Shown: positions 1 to 6,181, counted from the stretch's first letter. The stretch: 7,703 nt of DNA from DAOTTW01 sp034437615 (GCA_034437615.1 DAOTTW010000158.1:1-7703), one strand, 5' to 3'. Notes: generated by a model not told the origin, from the letters alone. Made by a program: numbers and translations.

Positions 1-1
1 A

Positions 2-823
2 CTAGGCGACGATGCGACGAGCCGTATACAACGCCGCCAAAATCAGCAGCAGATAAACCGCAAAGCCCAACAACGTCAGCAGCAGCACGGCTTCAATGCC
101 CTCTACAAAGAGCAACGTCATGCTGTAGAAAAACCAGAAGGTCGCCGCGACCATTGTCACAATACGGACGCCGATAGCCACCGAACCCACTACCGCCCCC
201 AGCGCGTCCTCGGCCACCGATGCCAGAATGCCCAACGCAGCCGTTAAACCCGCATCCAAAAAGCCGTAGACGGCGGTAATCAGCAATAGCGCGGGCAGGT
301 AGATAGTCTGTTCGGGGTTCAGCGGCACGATGAACTGCGCGACGAAGCCCATGCGTAGCACCGTCGCCATCACATGATCGCCACGCAACGCCCGCAAGGA
401 CGCATACCACTTGCCGACCACAATCTTATCGTCGCTGATGTCTGTCAGGCGCAGGTTATCCCAGGTGCGGCCATTGCGCTCTCGGCGCACACTATTTGTA
501 CTCAGGCCCAGCGTAATCAGCGTGACGACCACATACAGCGAAAACGCCATCACAACCAGCATGATATTCAGCAGCCCAAACCAGTCTGCATGATCCGGCA
601 CGCTGGCCAGCAAGGGCGGGTAGATGATGCCAAAAACGCCGATGCCCATCAGGTAGCCAGCAAATAGCAGGGTCGGGAAGACCATCGCCGACGCCAGCGC
701 AATCCACAGAAAACCGGAGCGGCTGTTGTTAATCAGAAAGCGCTGATGGCGAAACTCAGCACGCACGATGGGGTTGTGGCGGATGACAGGGGGCAAACGC
801 AGAACAGGCAGGATGCTTTGCAT
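2..823 (-). CDS. ABC-2-like multi-span membrane protein (putative transporter permease)
   Basis: A complete 273-residue membrane protein, with the TAG stop at the window edge and ATG at 821-823. A GAGG ribosome binding site lies 10 bases before the start. Hydrophobic spans lie at about residues 38-68, 84-107, 174-203, 208-240 and 243-267. Between spans 2 and 3 is a charged loop (about 110-150) reading SVRRERNGRTWDNLRLTDIS and then DDKIVVGKWY. This resembles the cytoplasmic loop of ABC-2 type permeases, where an R/E-G-TW-LLLT-L-S-I-GKW pattern is common. The N-terminal HNPIVRAEFRHQRFL amphipathic segment also fits that group. The likely role is the membrane half of an ABC exporter or related complex, but no ATPase is visible; it may lie beyond the left edge, downstream of this gene. 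The substrate cannot be read from sequence. The gene is divergent from the DUF3048 gene. Membrane location is quite sure; the ABC-2 assignment is moderate. Confidence 0.75.
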   Translation of the reverse strand: MQSILPVLRLPPVIRHNPIVRAEFRHQRFLINNSRSGFLWIALASAMVFPTLLFAGYLMGIGVFGIIYPPLLASVPDHADWFGLLNIMLVVMAFSLYVVVTLITLGLSTNSVRRERNGRTWDNLRLTDISDDKIVVGKWYASLRALRGDHVMATVLRMGFVAQFIVPLNPEQTIYLPALLLITAVYGFLDAGLTAALGILASVAEDALGAVVGSVAIGVRIVTMVAATFWFFYSMTLLFVEGIEAVLLLTLLGFAVYLLLILAALYTARRIVA

Positions 824-843
824 GGTGATGATGCCTCGTTGAT

Positions 844-879
844 TGTGTTATGCACTTGATGCGATTATAGGCTAACACA
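844..879. promoter_or_regulatory. Inverted repeat bracketing the minus-strand -10 box (possible operator)
   Basis: TGTGTTA (844-850) and TAACACA (873-879) are perfect inverted 7-mers separated by 22 bases. The predicted -10 box of the divergent membrane protein gene lies between them. The placement suits a repressor or other dimeric regulator site. No regulator gene is present, so this is inference. Confidence 0.3.
864..869 (-). promoter_or_regulatory. -10 box (TATAAT) for the membrane protein gene
   Basis: The minus strand reads TATAAT here, a perfect -10 hexamer preceded by GCC. Transcription would begin near 857, giving a leader of about 35 bases before the ATG at 823. No convincing -35 hexamer is found 16-18 bases upstream. 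The box lies inside a 7-base inverted repeat (844-850 / 873-879). Confidence 0.45.
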
Positions 880-932
880 GGTTGTACGAAACCGCGCTTA
901 AGTCCTGCCCTACACATGCGCTCGTGCAGCGC

Positions 933-938
933 TATAAT
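933..938 (+). promoter_or_regulatory. -10 box (TATAAT) for the DUF3048 gene
   Basis: A perfect TATAAT is preceded by CGC and sits about 40 bases before the ATG at 978, giving a leader of roughly 33 bases. No good -35 is seen at 16-18 bases upstream. The same C/G-rich base context directly before the hexamer occurs at the other TATAAT boxes of this window (864-869 minus, 4880-4885 plus). Confidence 0.45.
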
Positions 939-977
939 CCGCCTCGGCTTTTCGCAATGGATCAGGAGCTTTGTCGA

Positions 978-2279
978 ATGCGCAAACCCATGCTCAGCTT
1001 AGTTGCCGTATTTGCGCTGCTATTCATCACTGGCATCAGCGCACAAGCCCAATCCGACGGGCTAATCGGCCCTGCAAATTACCCGGATGACGTGAACCCG
1101 CTCACGGGGCAGACGGTGGATGACCCGGCAGTGCTGGACCGTCGCCCGATTATTGTGAAGGTGGTGAATGCCCCCGCAGAAGTGCGCCCTCAATTCGGCT
1201 TGATGCAGGCGGATATTGTGTGGGAGCACCTGCTGGCGGGCGGCATCACGCGCTTTGCGGCCATCTACTACAGCCAGGAGCCACAGCGCGTCGGCCCGAT
1301 ACGCAGTGTACGCCTGGTGGATTTTGAATTGCTGCGGCTGTATCGGGCGTTGCTGACGGGCAGCGGCATGGCGCAAGGCACCTATGAAATCCTGCTGCAA
1401 GACGCGCTGGTGAGCAGCCGCACGCTGACCGGAACCGGCCCCTGCCCTGCGTTTTGCCGCGATGAGAGCGTCAACGAAAAGCTCGAATACACGTTGTTTT
1501 CGGATGTGAGCGCATTACGGGCGCTGGCCGACGAAACCAACCGCGATATGAGCGTGCAAGCGGTCGGCGGCATGGCCTTCAGCGAGATCACCCCACCCGG
1601 CGGCATCCCGCTTGATGACATGCAGGTTTGGTATCGCAACACCAGCATTACCTGGTCCTGGGATGCAGCTAGTGGCCGCTGGCTGCGTGCGCAGGATGGC
1701 GAGGCACACCTGGACCGCACCAGCGGCGACCAACTCAGCGCCGCGAACGTGCTCATCATGGAAGATGCCCATATCGAACAGCCCTTCGTGCGCGATCAAT
1801 ACTGGGGGCCGCCGAATTTCGCCTTTTCGGTGAATTTCATCGGGCGTGGGCGGGCTATCCTGCTGCGGGATGGCCAATATTACGAGGGGGAATGGCGGCG
1901 TGCTTCACAGGACGGCGTGCTGACCTTCTTCACAGGCGACGGCGCAACGCTGGCCTTCAAACCGGGCAACAGCTTCTTTAACCTGATGCCGCGCTGGGTC
2001 GGGGCCTACAGCCTGGTTTTTGGCCTGCCAGAAGATCAACAGGCAACCGCGACGGTCAATGTGGCCAGCGTGAATTTACGCTGGGGACCAACGCAGAATT
2101 ACAGCGCGGGCGATGCGGCCTTCCAGGGGGATACACTGCCTGCGATTGGCCGCAACAACGCCGGGACGTGGGTGCAGGTGCGCAAGGACGATAACGTGCT
2201 GTGGGTGGCGGCGTCACTGGTGGATTTAGATACCCCGGTGCTGCAATTGCCGCTGGTGCGCCCCACAATTGAGGGCTAA
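978..2279 (+). CDS. Secreted DUF3048 (YerB-like) protein with C-terminal SH3-like domain
   Basis: A 433-residue protein. The ATG at 978 is chosen because AGGAG lies 9 bases upstream and a signal peptide starts there: MRK, a hydrophobic core, and a likely cut after AQA at residue 24. The open frame extends upstream to a TTG at 882, but that would bury the signal peptide. Residues about 40-173 match the DUF3048 N-terminal pattern: NPLTG, RRPIIVKVVN, VRPQFGL, ADIVWEHLLAGGITRF, VGPIRSVRLVD. Residues about 208-340 fit the DUF3048 C-terminal part, including W-SGRWLRA, H-D-TSGDQLSAANVLIMED. Residues about 356-418 look like a bacterial SH3-type domain (VNLRWGPTQNY, WVQV, LWVAASLV). B. subtilis YerB is a lipoprotein; here there is no lipobox cysteine, so the product is probably secreted or loosely wall-bound. 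The two cysteines at 156 and 160 could pair. DUF3048 function is unknown. Confidence 0.9.
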   Translation: MRKPMLSLVAVFALLFITGISAQAQSDGLIGPANYPDDVNPLTGQTVDDPAVLDRRPIIVKVVNAPAEVRPQFGLMQADIVWEHLLAGGITRFAAIYYSQEPQRVGPIRSVRLVDFELLRLYRALLTGSGMAQGTYEILLQDALVSSRTLTGTGPCPAFCRDESVNEKLEYTLFSDVSALRALADETNRDMSVQAVGGMAFSEITPPGGIPLDDMQVWYRNTSITWSWDAASGRWLRAQDGEAHLDRTSGDQLSAANVLIMEDAHIEQPFVRDQYWGPPNFAFSVNFIGRGRAILLRDGQYYEGEWRRASQDGVLTFFTGDGATLAFKPGNSFFNLMPRWVGAYSLVFGLPEDQQATATVNVASVNLRWGPTQNYSAGDAAFQGDTLPAIGRNNAGTWVQVRKDDNVLWVAASLVDLDTPVLQLPLVRPTIEG

Positions 2280-2294
2280 ACGACCATCCTAGTA

Positions 2295-2317
2295 CAGCAC
2301 AGCGTAAATATACCATC
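2295..2317 (+). repeat. 23-base duplicate of the P450 gene start
   Basis: CAGCACAGCGTAAATATA (2295-2312) recurs exactly at 3616-3633, inside P450 codons 5-11, and 22 of 23 bases match over the longer stretch. Similarity extends weakly upstream: GACCA occurs at 2282-2286 and 3605-3609, allowing a 2-base indel. It lies just after the DUF3048 stop codon. It could be a relic of a gene start or a short duplication. Confidence 0.6.
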
Positions 2318-2335
2318 AATGCGTCTACGACGCCC

Positions 2336-2396
2336 CGGACGCCCCATCGGGCGTCCCTACACGGTGTCATTCGTAGGGACACGCAACGGCGCGTCC
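2336..2396. repeat. Intergenic double-hairpin palindromic repeat, copy A
   Basis: There are two back-to-back hairpins. The first is GGACGCCC (2337-2344), loop CATC, GGGCGTCC (2349-2356). The second is GGACACGC (2377-2384), loop AACG, GCGCGTCC (2389-2396), with one mismatch. They are joined by GTCCCTAC (2353-2360) and GTAGGGAC (2373-2380), themselves an 8-base inverted repeat. The related copy B lies at 6117-6167. It follows the DUF3048 stop by 57 bases and could end or protect that transcript, although no T-tract follows. REP-like by structure; no mobilising gene is nearby. Confidence 0.75.
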
Positions 2397-2426
2397 GCAA
2401 ACCAAGCAAACAACACGGTTGCCGTA

Positions 2427-2455
2427 TTTACATCAACAGCCACAGCAAATATATT
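2427..2455 (+). promoter_or_regulatory. Sigma70-type promoter for the UbiA-family gene
   Basis: TTTACA (2427-2432) is followed after 17 bases by TATATT (2450-2455). Each hexamer matches 5 of 6 consensus bases and the spacing is optimal. Transcription would begin near 2462, about 55 bases before the ATG at 2517. This suggests that the UbiA gene is transcribed separately from the DUF3048 gene. Confidence 0.6.
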
Positions 2456-2516
2456 CTTGCAACGATTACGAAAAAGCAAAAGCAGAGGCAACACAGCAAA
2501 CCTTATGGAGCGAGAC

Positions 2517-3464
2517 ATGCAAGCAACCGAGCAAGCACCAGCAAGCGAAACCATCATGCAACAATCAGCAGCAGCGAAAAAATGGCAAGCGGTCATCCGG
2601 CTATCGCGCTGGCGGGAGCATGTGCCGTTTACCATCGCGCTCGTCGTAATTGGCACAATGCTAGCCGTGCACCTCAACGCGGCGGTTATAGACTGGCGTA
2701 TTGTGCCCGTCGTGCTGGCGAATATCCTGGCAATGTCCTTCGCGTTTATGATTAACGACGTGGCCGACGCCCCCGACGACGCCCTCAACCCAGCCAAACG
2801 GCAACGCAACCCGGTCAGCAACGGCACCCTGACGCAGCGTGAGGGCTATCTGATCTCATGGGTCACGTATGCGCTGGCGCTGGCGCTGTATGCGCTCAGT
2901 GGGGTGTGGGCGCTGCTGGTCGGCGTCGCAACGCTGGTGCTGTGCTATCTGTATTCGGCCCATCCATTCCGGCTGAAGGCCCGCCCGATTACAGATGTCG
3001 TCTCGCACGTGCTGATGCTCAGCGGCCTGCTGATTATGTCCGGCTTTTTCGCCTACGATGCCAGCCCTGGCATCGCCTGGTTGGTCGTCGTCGCTGCAAT
3101 TTTATTCTCGGCGTATGGCCAGTTTTACAATCAGGTTGAGGATTATGAGGTCGATAAGGCTGCTGGCCTGAAAAACACAGTCGTCTTGCTCGGTAAGAAC
3201 CTGACACGGCTGCTGATGTATGGCTGTGCGCTCGGTGCAGCGGTCAGCATCGGCGCGGCGATCTGGCTCGGTGCGTTCCCAGTGTGGCTCGGTCCGGTGG
3301 TGCTGATCGTCGTCTTTGTGGCCAGCCTGTTCACCTGGGATACCGACATGCGCGGCAACGCGACGGAGTGGTCCGGCTTGTTGCAAAAGCCCGCCTTACT
3401 GACGGCTAATATCATCGCGTTGTTGTGGCTGGCACAAACCCTGGGCTGGTTGCCGATGGTGTAG
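2517..3464 (+). CDS. UbiA-family membrane prenyltransferase
   Basis: A 315-residue integral membrane protein that would move a polyprenyl group from a diphosphate donor to an acceptor in the membrane. The ATG at 2517 is preferred because GGAG sits 6 bases upstream; ATGs at 2505 and 2556 are alternatives, and the open frame runs back to 2319 through the repeat region. The first aspartate-rich motif is NDVADAPDD (residues 80-88, NDxxDxxxD). The second is DYEVD (209-213) in a VEDYEVDKAAGLKNT context. YLYSAHPFRLKARP (about 144-157) matches the conserved YS-P-RLK segment. Nine hydrophobic spans are seen at about 36-53, 62-80, 110-129, 131-148, 160-180, 186-204, 231-254, 257-274 and 293-311, as expected for the family. 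The acceptor cannot be assigned: the NPAKRQRNP stretch after motif 1 is unlike a clear UbiA, MenA or heme O synthase signature that I could name. The P450 gene follows 138 bases later. Confidence 0.92.
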   Translation: MQATEQAPASETIMQQSAAAKKWQAVIRLSRWREHVPFTIALVVIGTMLAVHLNAAVIDWRIVPVVLANILAMSFAFMINDVADAPDDALNPAKRQRNPVSNGTLTQREGYLISWVTYALALALYALSGVWALLVGVATLVLCYLYSAHPFRLKARPITDVVSHVLMLSGLLIMSGFFAYDASPGIAWLVVVAAILFSAYGQFYNQVEDYEVDKAAGLKNTVVLLGKNLTRLLMYGCALGAAVSIGAAIWLGAFPVWLGPVVLIVVFVASLFTWDTDMRGNATEWSGLLQKPALLTANIIALLWLAQTLGWLPMV

Positions 3465-3479
3465 CCAGCATCATACACG

Positions 3480-3513
3480 CAGCAGGCCGTGCCCTTGCGT
3501 AACGCGGCTGCTG
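3480..3513. other. Hairpin downstream of the UbiA-family gene
   Basis: CAGCA (3480-3484) pairs with TGCTG (3509-3513) and GCCG (3486-3489) with CGGC (3505-3508). This makes a 9-pair stem with one bulged G and a 15-base loop, starting 16 bases after the stop. There is no T-tract, so an intrinsic terminator is not supported. It could be a 3'-end stabilising structure. Confidence 0.35.
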
Positions 3514-3564
3514 ACAACGAATAACACGTCGCAATTCGCAACCCCTGCCATAACAATGCGTACC

Positions 3565-3585
3565 TGTATCTATACCGATGATACA
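3565..3585. promoter_or_regulatory. Inverted repeat just upstream of the P450 gene
   Basis: TGTATC (3565-3570) and GATACA (3580-3585) form a 6-base inverted repeat with a 9-base centre, 18 bases before the P450 start codon and next to its AGGGG ribosome binding site (3589-3593). This is a plausible operator or translation-control hairpin. No clear promoter hexamer pair was found in 3465-3602. Confidence 0.3.
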
Positions 3586-3602
3586 AGCAGGGGCAAACAC
3601 AG

Positions 3603-4823
3603 ATGACCACACAAGCAGCACAGCGTAAATATAACATCCTGACGCGGGAAGCCCGCGCCAACCCACAAGCCATTTATGAGCAGATGCGGCAGCAGGACCC
3701 CATCTGGAAGACCGAAAATTCGTGGGGGCATCCGGTTTGGTTTTTCACGCGATATGAGGATGCCCTCGCCATCCTGAAGGATCAGCGCTTCGGCAAGAAT
3801 ATCCGCAAGGGGCTGTCTAAAGAATTCGCGGATGAGCATTGGGGCGACGAGAACGACGGATTCGCAGCAGTTAACCATCACCTGCTGAATATGGACCCGC
3901 CAGACCATACGCGCCTGCGGAATCTGGTACACAAGGCCTTTACACCGCGTATGGTGCAAAACCTGCGCCCACGCATTCAGCAAATTGCCGACGATCTGCT
4001 TGATGCGATGGCCCACAAGCCCCAAGCAGACCTGATTAACGACTTTGCCTTCCCGCTGCCGATTACGGTGATCGCGGAAATGCTCGGCGTGCATTCGGAG
4101 ATGCGCGACAAATTCCGGCAGTGGACGCAGGTGCTTGTGTTGCCAGACGTCGAAGGCAACCCACAGTTGGCCGTGATGGAATTTGTGCAGTACATCAACC
4201 AGTTGATCGAAGAGCGCCGCAGCGAACCAAAAGACGATGTGCTTGGGGCGCTCGTCAATGCACGCGAAGCAGGCGACAAGCTCGACCACATGGAATTGCT
4301 GTCGATGGTGTTTTTGCTGCTGGTCGCAGGGCATGAAACCACCGTTAACCTGATCGGCAATGGCACGCTGGCACTGCTGCAACACCCGGAGCAAATGCGC
4401 AAATTGCAGCATGACCCCACGCTGATAAAAAGCGCCATCGAAGAGATGCTGCGTTATAACGGGCCAGTCGAGGTGCCAACACAACGTTACGCTTTTACAG
4501 ATGTAGCTTACAAAGGCCACCAGATCAAGCTAGGTGACCAGTTGTTGCCGTCCTTGTTGGCCGCAAACCGTGACCCGGCACACTTCCAGAACCCCAATAC
4601 ATTCGACATTACGCGCACGCCCAATCAGCACATCGCCTTCGGGCACGGCATTCACTATTGCATCGGCGCGCCACTGGCACGCTTAGAGGGCGCTATTGCC
4701 ATTAACACGCTGCTAGCACGGTGCCCAAATCTACGCTTAAACGCTAACGTCGAGGATTTGCACTGGAACGCTAGCCTTTTGCTGCATGGGATGAAGGGGC
4801 TACCCGTCGCTTACTCAGCGTAG
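3603..4823 (+). CDS. Cytochrome P450 (bacterial soluble class, CYP107-like)
   Basis: A 406-residue heme monooxygenase, the normal length for soluble bacterial P450s, with no membrane anchor. AGGGG lies 9 bases before the ATG. All main landmarks are intact. The C-helix region is MDPPDHTRLR (97-106). The I-helix oxygen-activation motif is AGHETT (242-247). The K-helix ExxR is E281-M-L-R284. The heme loop is FGHGIHYCIG (346-355), with C353 as the axial thiolate. These point to an active enzyme that needs a ferredoxin and reductase encoded elsewhere; neither is in the window. The AGHETT and FGHGIHYCIGAPLAR wording resembles the CYP107 and similar families that hydroxylate fatty acids, terpenoids or polyketides, but the substrate is unknown. 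The UbiA-type prenyltransferase upstream raises the possibility of a prenylated substrate; this is inference. Codons 5-12 are nearly duplicated at 2295-2317. Confidence 0.96.
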   Translation: MTTQAAQRKYNILTREARANPQAIYEQMRQQDPIWKTENSWGHPVWFFTRYEDALAILKDQRFGKNIRKGLSKEFADEHWGDENDGFAAVNHHLLNMDPPDHTRLRNLVHKAFTPRMVQNLRPRIQQIADDLLDAMAHKPQADLINDFAFPLPITVIAEMLGVHSEMRDKFRQWTQVLVLPDVEGNPQLAVMEFVQYINQLIEERRSEPKDDVLGALVNAREAGDKLDHMELLSMVFLLLVAGHETTVNLIGNGTLALLQHPEQMRKLQHDPTLIKSAIEEMLRYNGPVEVPTQRYAFTDVAYKGHQIKLGDQLLPSLLAANRDPAHFQNPNTFDITRTPNQHIAFGHGIHYCIGAPLARLEGAIAINTLLARCPNLRLNANVEDLHWNASLLLHGMKGLPVAYSA

Positions 4824-4832
4824 GACACTCAA

Positions 4833-4874
4833 CCGAAAGCCTTACAAGGCTCTGGATTGGAACAGGCTTTCCGG
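4833..4874. other. Overlapping alternative hairpins after the P450 gene
   Basis: AGCCTT (4838-4843) and AAGGCT (4846-4851) form a tight hairpin 15 bases after the P450 stop. The left arm, as AAAGCCT (4836-4842), can instead pair with AGGCTTT (4864-4870), helped by CCG (4833-4835) with CGG (4872-4874). The two folds exclude each other. There is no T-tract. The second arm overlaps the next gene's promoter spacer, so it may matter as DNA or only to read-through RNA. Confidence 0.35.
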
Positions 4875-4885
4875 TACGCTATAAT
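4857..4885 (+). promoter_or_regulatory. Sigma70-type promoter for the PIN/TRAM gene
   Basis: TTGGAA (4857-4862) is followed after 17 bases by a perfect TATAAT (4880-4885), preceded by CGC as at 933. The start would be near 4892. The gene begins at 5037, so the leader is unusually long at about 145 bases. Confidence 0.6.
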
Positions 4886-4901
4886 GGCGAACTATCATAT
4901 A

Positions 4902-4927
4902 GCTGCTGGCCACTGGTCGCAAGCAGC
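4902..4927 (+). other. 5'-leader hairpin of the PIN/TRAM transcript
   Basis: GCTGCT (4902-4907) pairs with AGCAGC (4922-4927). Inside it, GGCC (4908-4911) pairs with GGTC (4915-4918) with one G-U pair and an ACT loop, leaving GCA bulged. It sits about 10 bases from the predicted transcript 5' end, where it could shield the RNA from decay or act in regulation. Confidence 0.35.
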
Positions 4928-4960
4928 ACAATGAGCAACGTTCGTGTTTATACAGGGGTG

Positions 4961-4976
4961 GTGCGCACGTGTACAC
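4961..4976. promoter_or_regulatory. Two adjoining 8-base palindromes in the PIN/TRAM leader
   Basis: GTGCGCAC (4961-4968) abuts GTGTACAC (4969-4976), both perfect palindromes of form GTG-NN-CAC, with CACGTG at the junction. This looks like a tandem operator. It lies downstream of the predicted transcription start, where a bound protein would block elongation. Its function is inferred from symmetry only. Confidence 0.3.
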
Positions 4977-5036
4977 CGTCCGTCGGGATTCATCGACAGA
5001 CCCCCATGCGCACCCTTCCAGGAGCAAACGATACCG

Positions 5037-6107
5037 ATGACGCCTGAATTTATCTCCCGCCTTGTTGGGTTGCTGGTCTTTGCGGTTGTGGGTGCACGCC
5101 TGGGCGCACAAACCGCCGAATTCCTGAATCTCAACATCGAAAGCCGCGCCTTTATCTTCGGCCTGACCGGGATGCTGTTCGGCTTGATTGCGACGCCCTG
5201 GTTTACCGTGCGTCCGATTGTTTTCTTGCGACAGGTCATCAACGAAATGCCCGTTGAGCGCCTGATTACCTCACTGGTGGGGCTGTCAATCGGCCTGACC
5301 CTCTCCTTGCTGGCGGCTTACCCGCTTTCGTTGCTGGATGAGCCATTCGGGACGCTGTTACCGTCGATTGCGATGCTCGTGTTTGGCTATCTGGCCATGA
5401 CAATTTTTGGCGTGCGTCACCGTGAAATCCTGGACGCCGTTGGGTCGCGCTTGGGCCGTACAACCGCTGCTTCACGCATGATGGGGCAGCGCAAGCTGCT
5501 GCTGGATACCAGCGCCCTGATTGATGGCCGCATTGTCGATGTGGCCGATACGGGTTTTCTCGGTGGCTCGTTGATCGTGCCGCGTTTCGTGCTGGCAGAG
5601 CTGCACCGCGTCGCGGATTCGTCTGATCTACTACGGCGTAACCGGGGGCGGCGCGGCCTGAATATGCTCAATAAGCTGCAACGTAACGACCTAGTGCCCG
5701 TGCGCATCATTGACGATGACATTGACGACATCTCAGAGGTTGACAACAAGCTGGTGGCGCTAGCGCTGCAAATCAGCGCCGCGCTGGTCACGAATGATTA
5801 TAATTTAGGTGAGGTCGCAGCGGCGCAGGGTATCTCCGTGCTGAATATCAACCGTCTGGCGAATGCTGTACGTGCTATTTACATCCCCGGCGAGACGTTC
5901 GCAATTCGCATCATTCAGGAGGGCAAAGACCCGGATCAGGGCATCGGTTACCTGGATGATGGCACGATGGTCGTGGTGGAAAACGGCAAGGATTATCTGG
6001 ACCGCAGTATCAAGGTCGAGGTGACGAAGCTGATTACCCGCGAGACGGGCCGCATGATCTTCGCTGTGCCACAATCGGAGGTGCGGCGGCGCAACGTCGT
6101 AGGCTAG
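5037..6107 (+). CDS. YacL-type PIN/TRAM domain membrane protein (putative RNase)
   Basis: A 356-residue protein with the layout of B. subtilis YacL (about 366 residues). Four N-terminal membrane spans lie at about 5-22, 38-58, 77-100 and 105-126. A cytoplasmic PIN domain covers about 153-275 and a TRAM RNA-binding domain about 283-345. The PIN acidic residues are all present: D157 (LLLDTSALIDGR), E188 (VLAELHRVAD), D236 (VDNKLVALA) and D254 (VTNDYNL). It therefore probably keeps metal-dependent nuclease activity on RNA at the inner face of the membrane; targets are unknown. The TRAM part begins PGETFAIRIIQEGKDPDQG and contains GTMVVVENG. The start at 5037 is chosen because the hydrophobic segment begins there and AGGAG lies 12 bases upstream, a slightly long spacing. 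The frame also reads back to a GTG at 4944, giving an unlikely polar extension. A repeat follows 9 bases after the stop. Confidence 0.93.
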   Translation: MTPEFISRLVGLLVFAVVGARLGAQTAEFLNLNIESRAFIFGLTGMLFGLIATPWFTVRPIVFLRQVINEMPVERLITSLVGLSIGLTLSLLAAYPLSLLDEPFGTLLPSIAMLVFGYLAMTIFGVRHREILDAVGSRLGRTTAASRMMGQRKLLLDTSALIDGRIVDVADTGFLGGSLIVPRFVLAELHRVADSSDLLRRNRGRRGLNMLNKLQRNDLVPVRIIDDDIDDISEVDNKLVALALQISAALVTNDYNLGEVAAAQGISVLNINRLANAVRAIYIPGETFAIRIIQEGKDPDQGIGYLDDGTMVVVENGKDYLDRSIKVEVTKLITRETGRMIFAVPQSEVRRRNVVG

Positions 6108-6116
6108 GTATTTCGG

Positions 6117-6167
6117 CGGACGTGCCATTGCACGTCCCTACACAACCGCTGTGAACCGTAGGGACAC
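6117..6167. repeat. Intergenic palindromic repeat, copy B
   Basis: GGACGTGC (6118-6125), loop CATT, GCACGTCC (6130-6137), then GTCCCTAC (6134-6141) and, after 16 bases, GTAGGGAC (6158-6165). The first 27 bases match copy A at 2336-2362 in 22 positions. Four of the five differences form two compensated stem pairs (C-G to G-C and C-G to T-A); the fifth is in the loop. The second hairpin seen in copy A is missing: sequence diverges after GGGACAC, where a GTAACGACTCAG repeat begins. Confidence 0.75.
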
Positions 6168-6181
6168 CCGTAACGACTCAG
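6168..6181 (+). repeat. Extra direct copy of the mirror-element end sequence
   Basis: CCGTAACGACTCAG here is repeated exactly at 6188-6201, 20 bases later. The second copy is the left end of the 184-base mirror element; this first copy lies outside it. It may mark a truncated neighbour element or a past rearrangement. Confidence 0.6.

Noticed and set aside
882..977. Longer N-terminus for the DUF3048 protein from TTG 882 or ATG 957
   Set aside because: AGGAG and a signal peptide both point to ATG 978, and the -10 box at 933 would lie inside the longer version from 882.
2319..2516. Longer N-terminus for the UbiA-family protein
   Set aside because: It would translate the palindromic repeat and the promoter at 2427-2455; the GGAG site supports ATG 2517.
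3143..3673. 176-codon minus-strand frame across the UbiA/P450 gap
   Set aside because: It overlaps the ends of two well-supported genes on the other strand, and its translation is low-complexity and unrecognised.
3570..4520. 316-codon open frame on the minus strand opposite the P450 gene
   Set aside because: It is antisense to a P450 with every catalytic motif intact, has no recognisable motif or ribosome site, and its odd composition (rich in H, Q and C) is what the complement of P450 codons would give.
4931..5047. 39-codon frame overlapping the PIN/TRAM start as a real gene
   Set aside because: No ribosome site precedes it and the product is not recognisable. Kept only as a possible leader frame in the findings.
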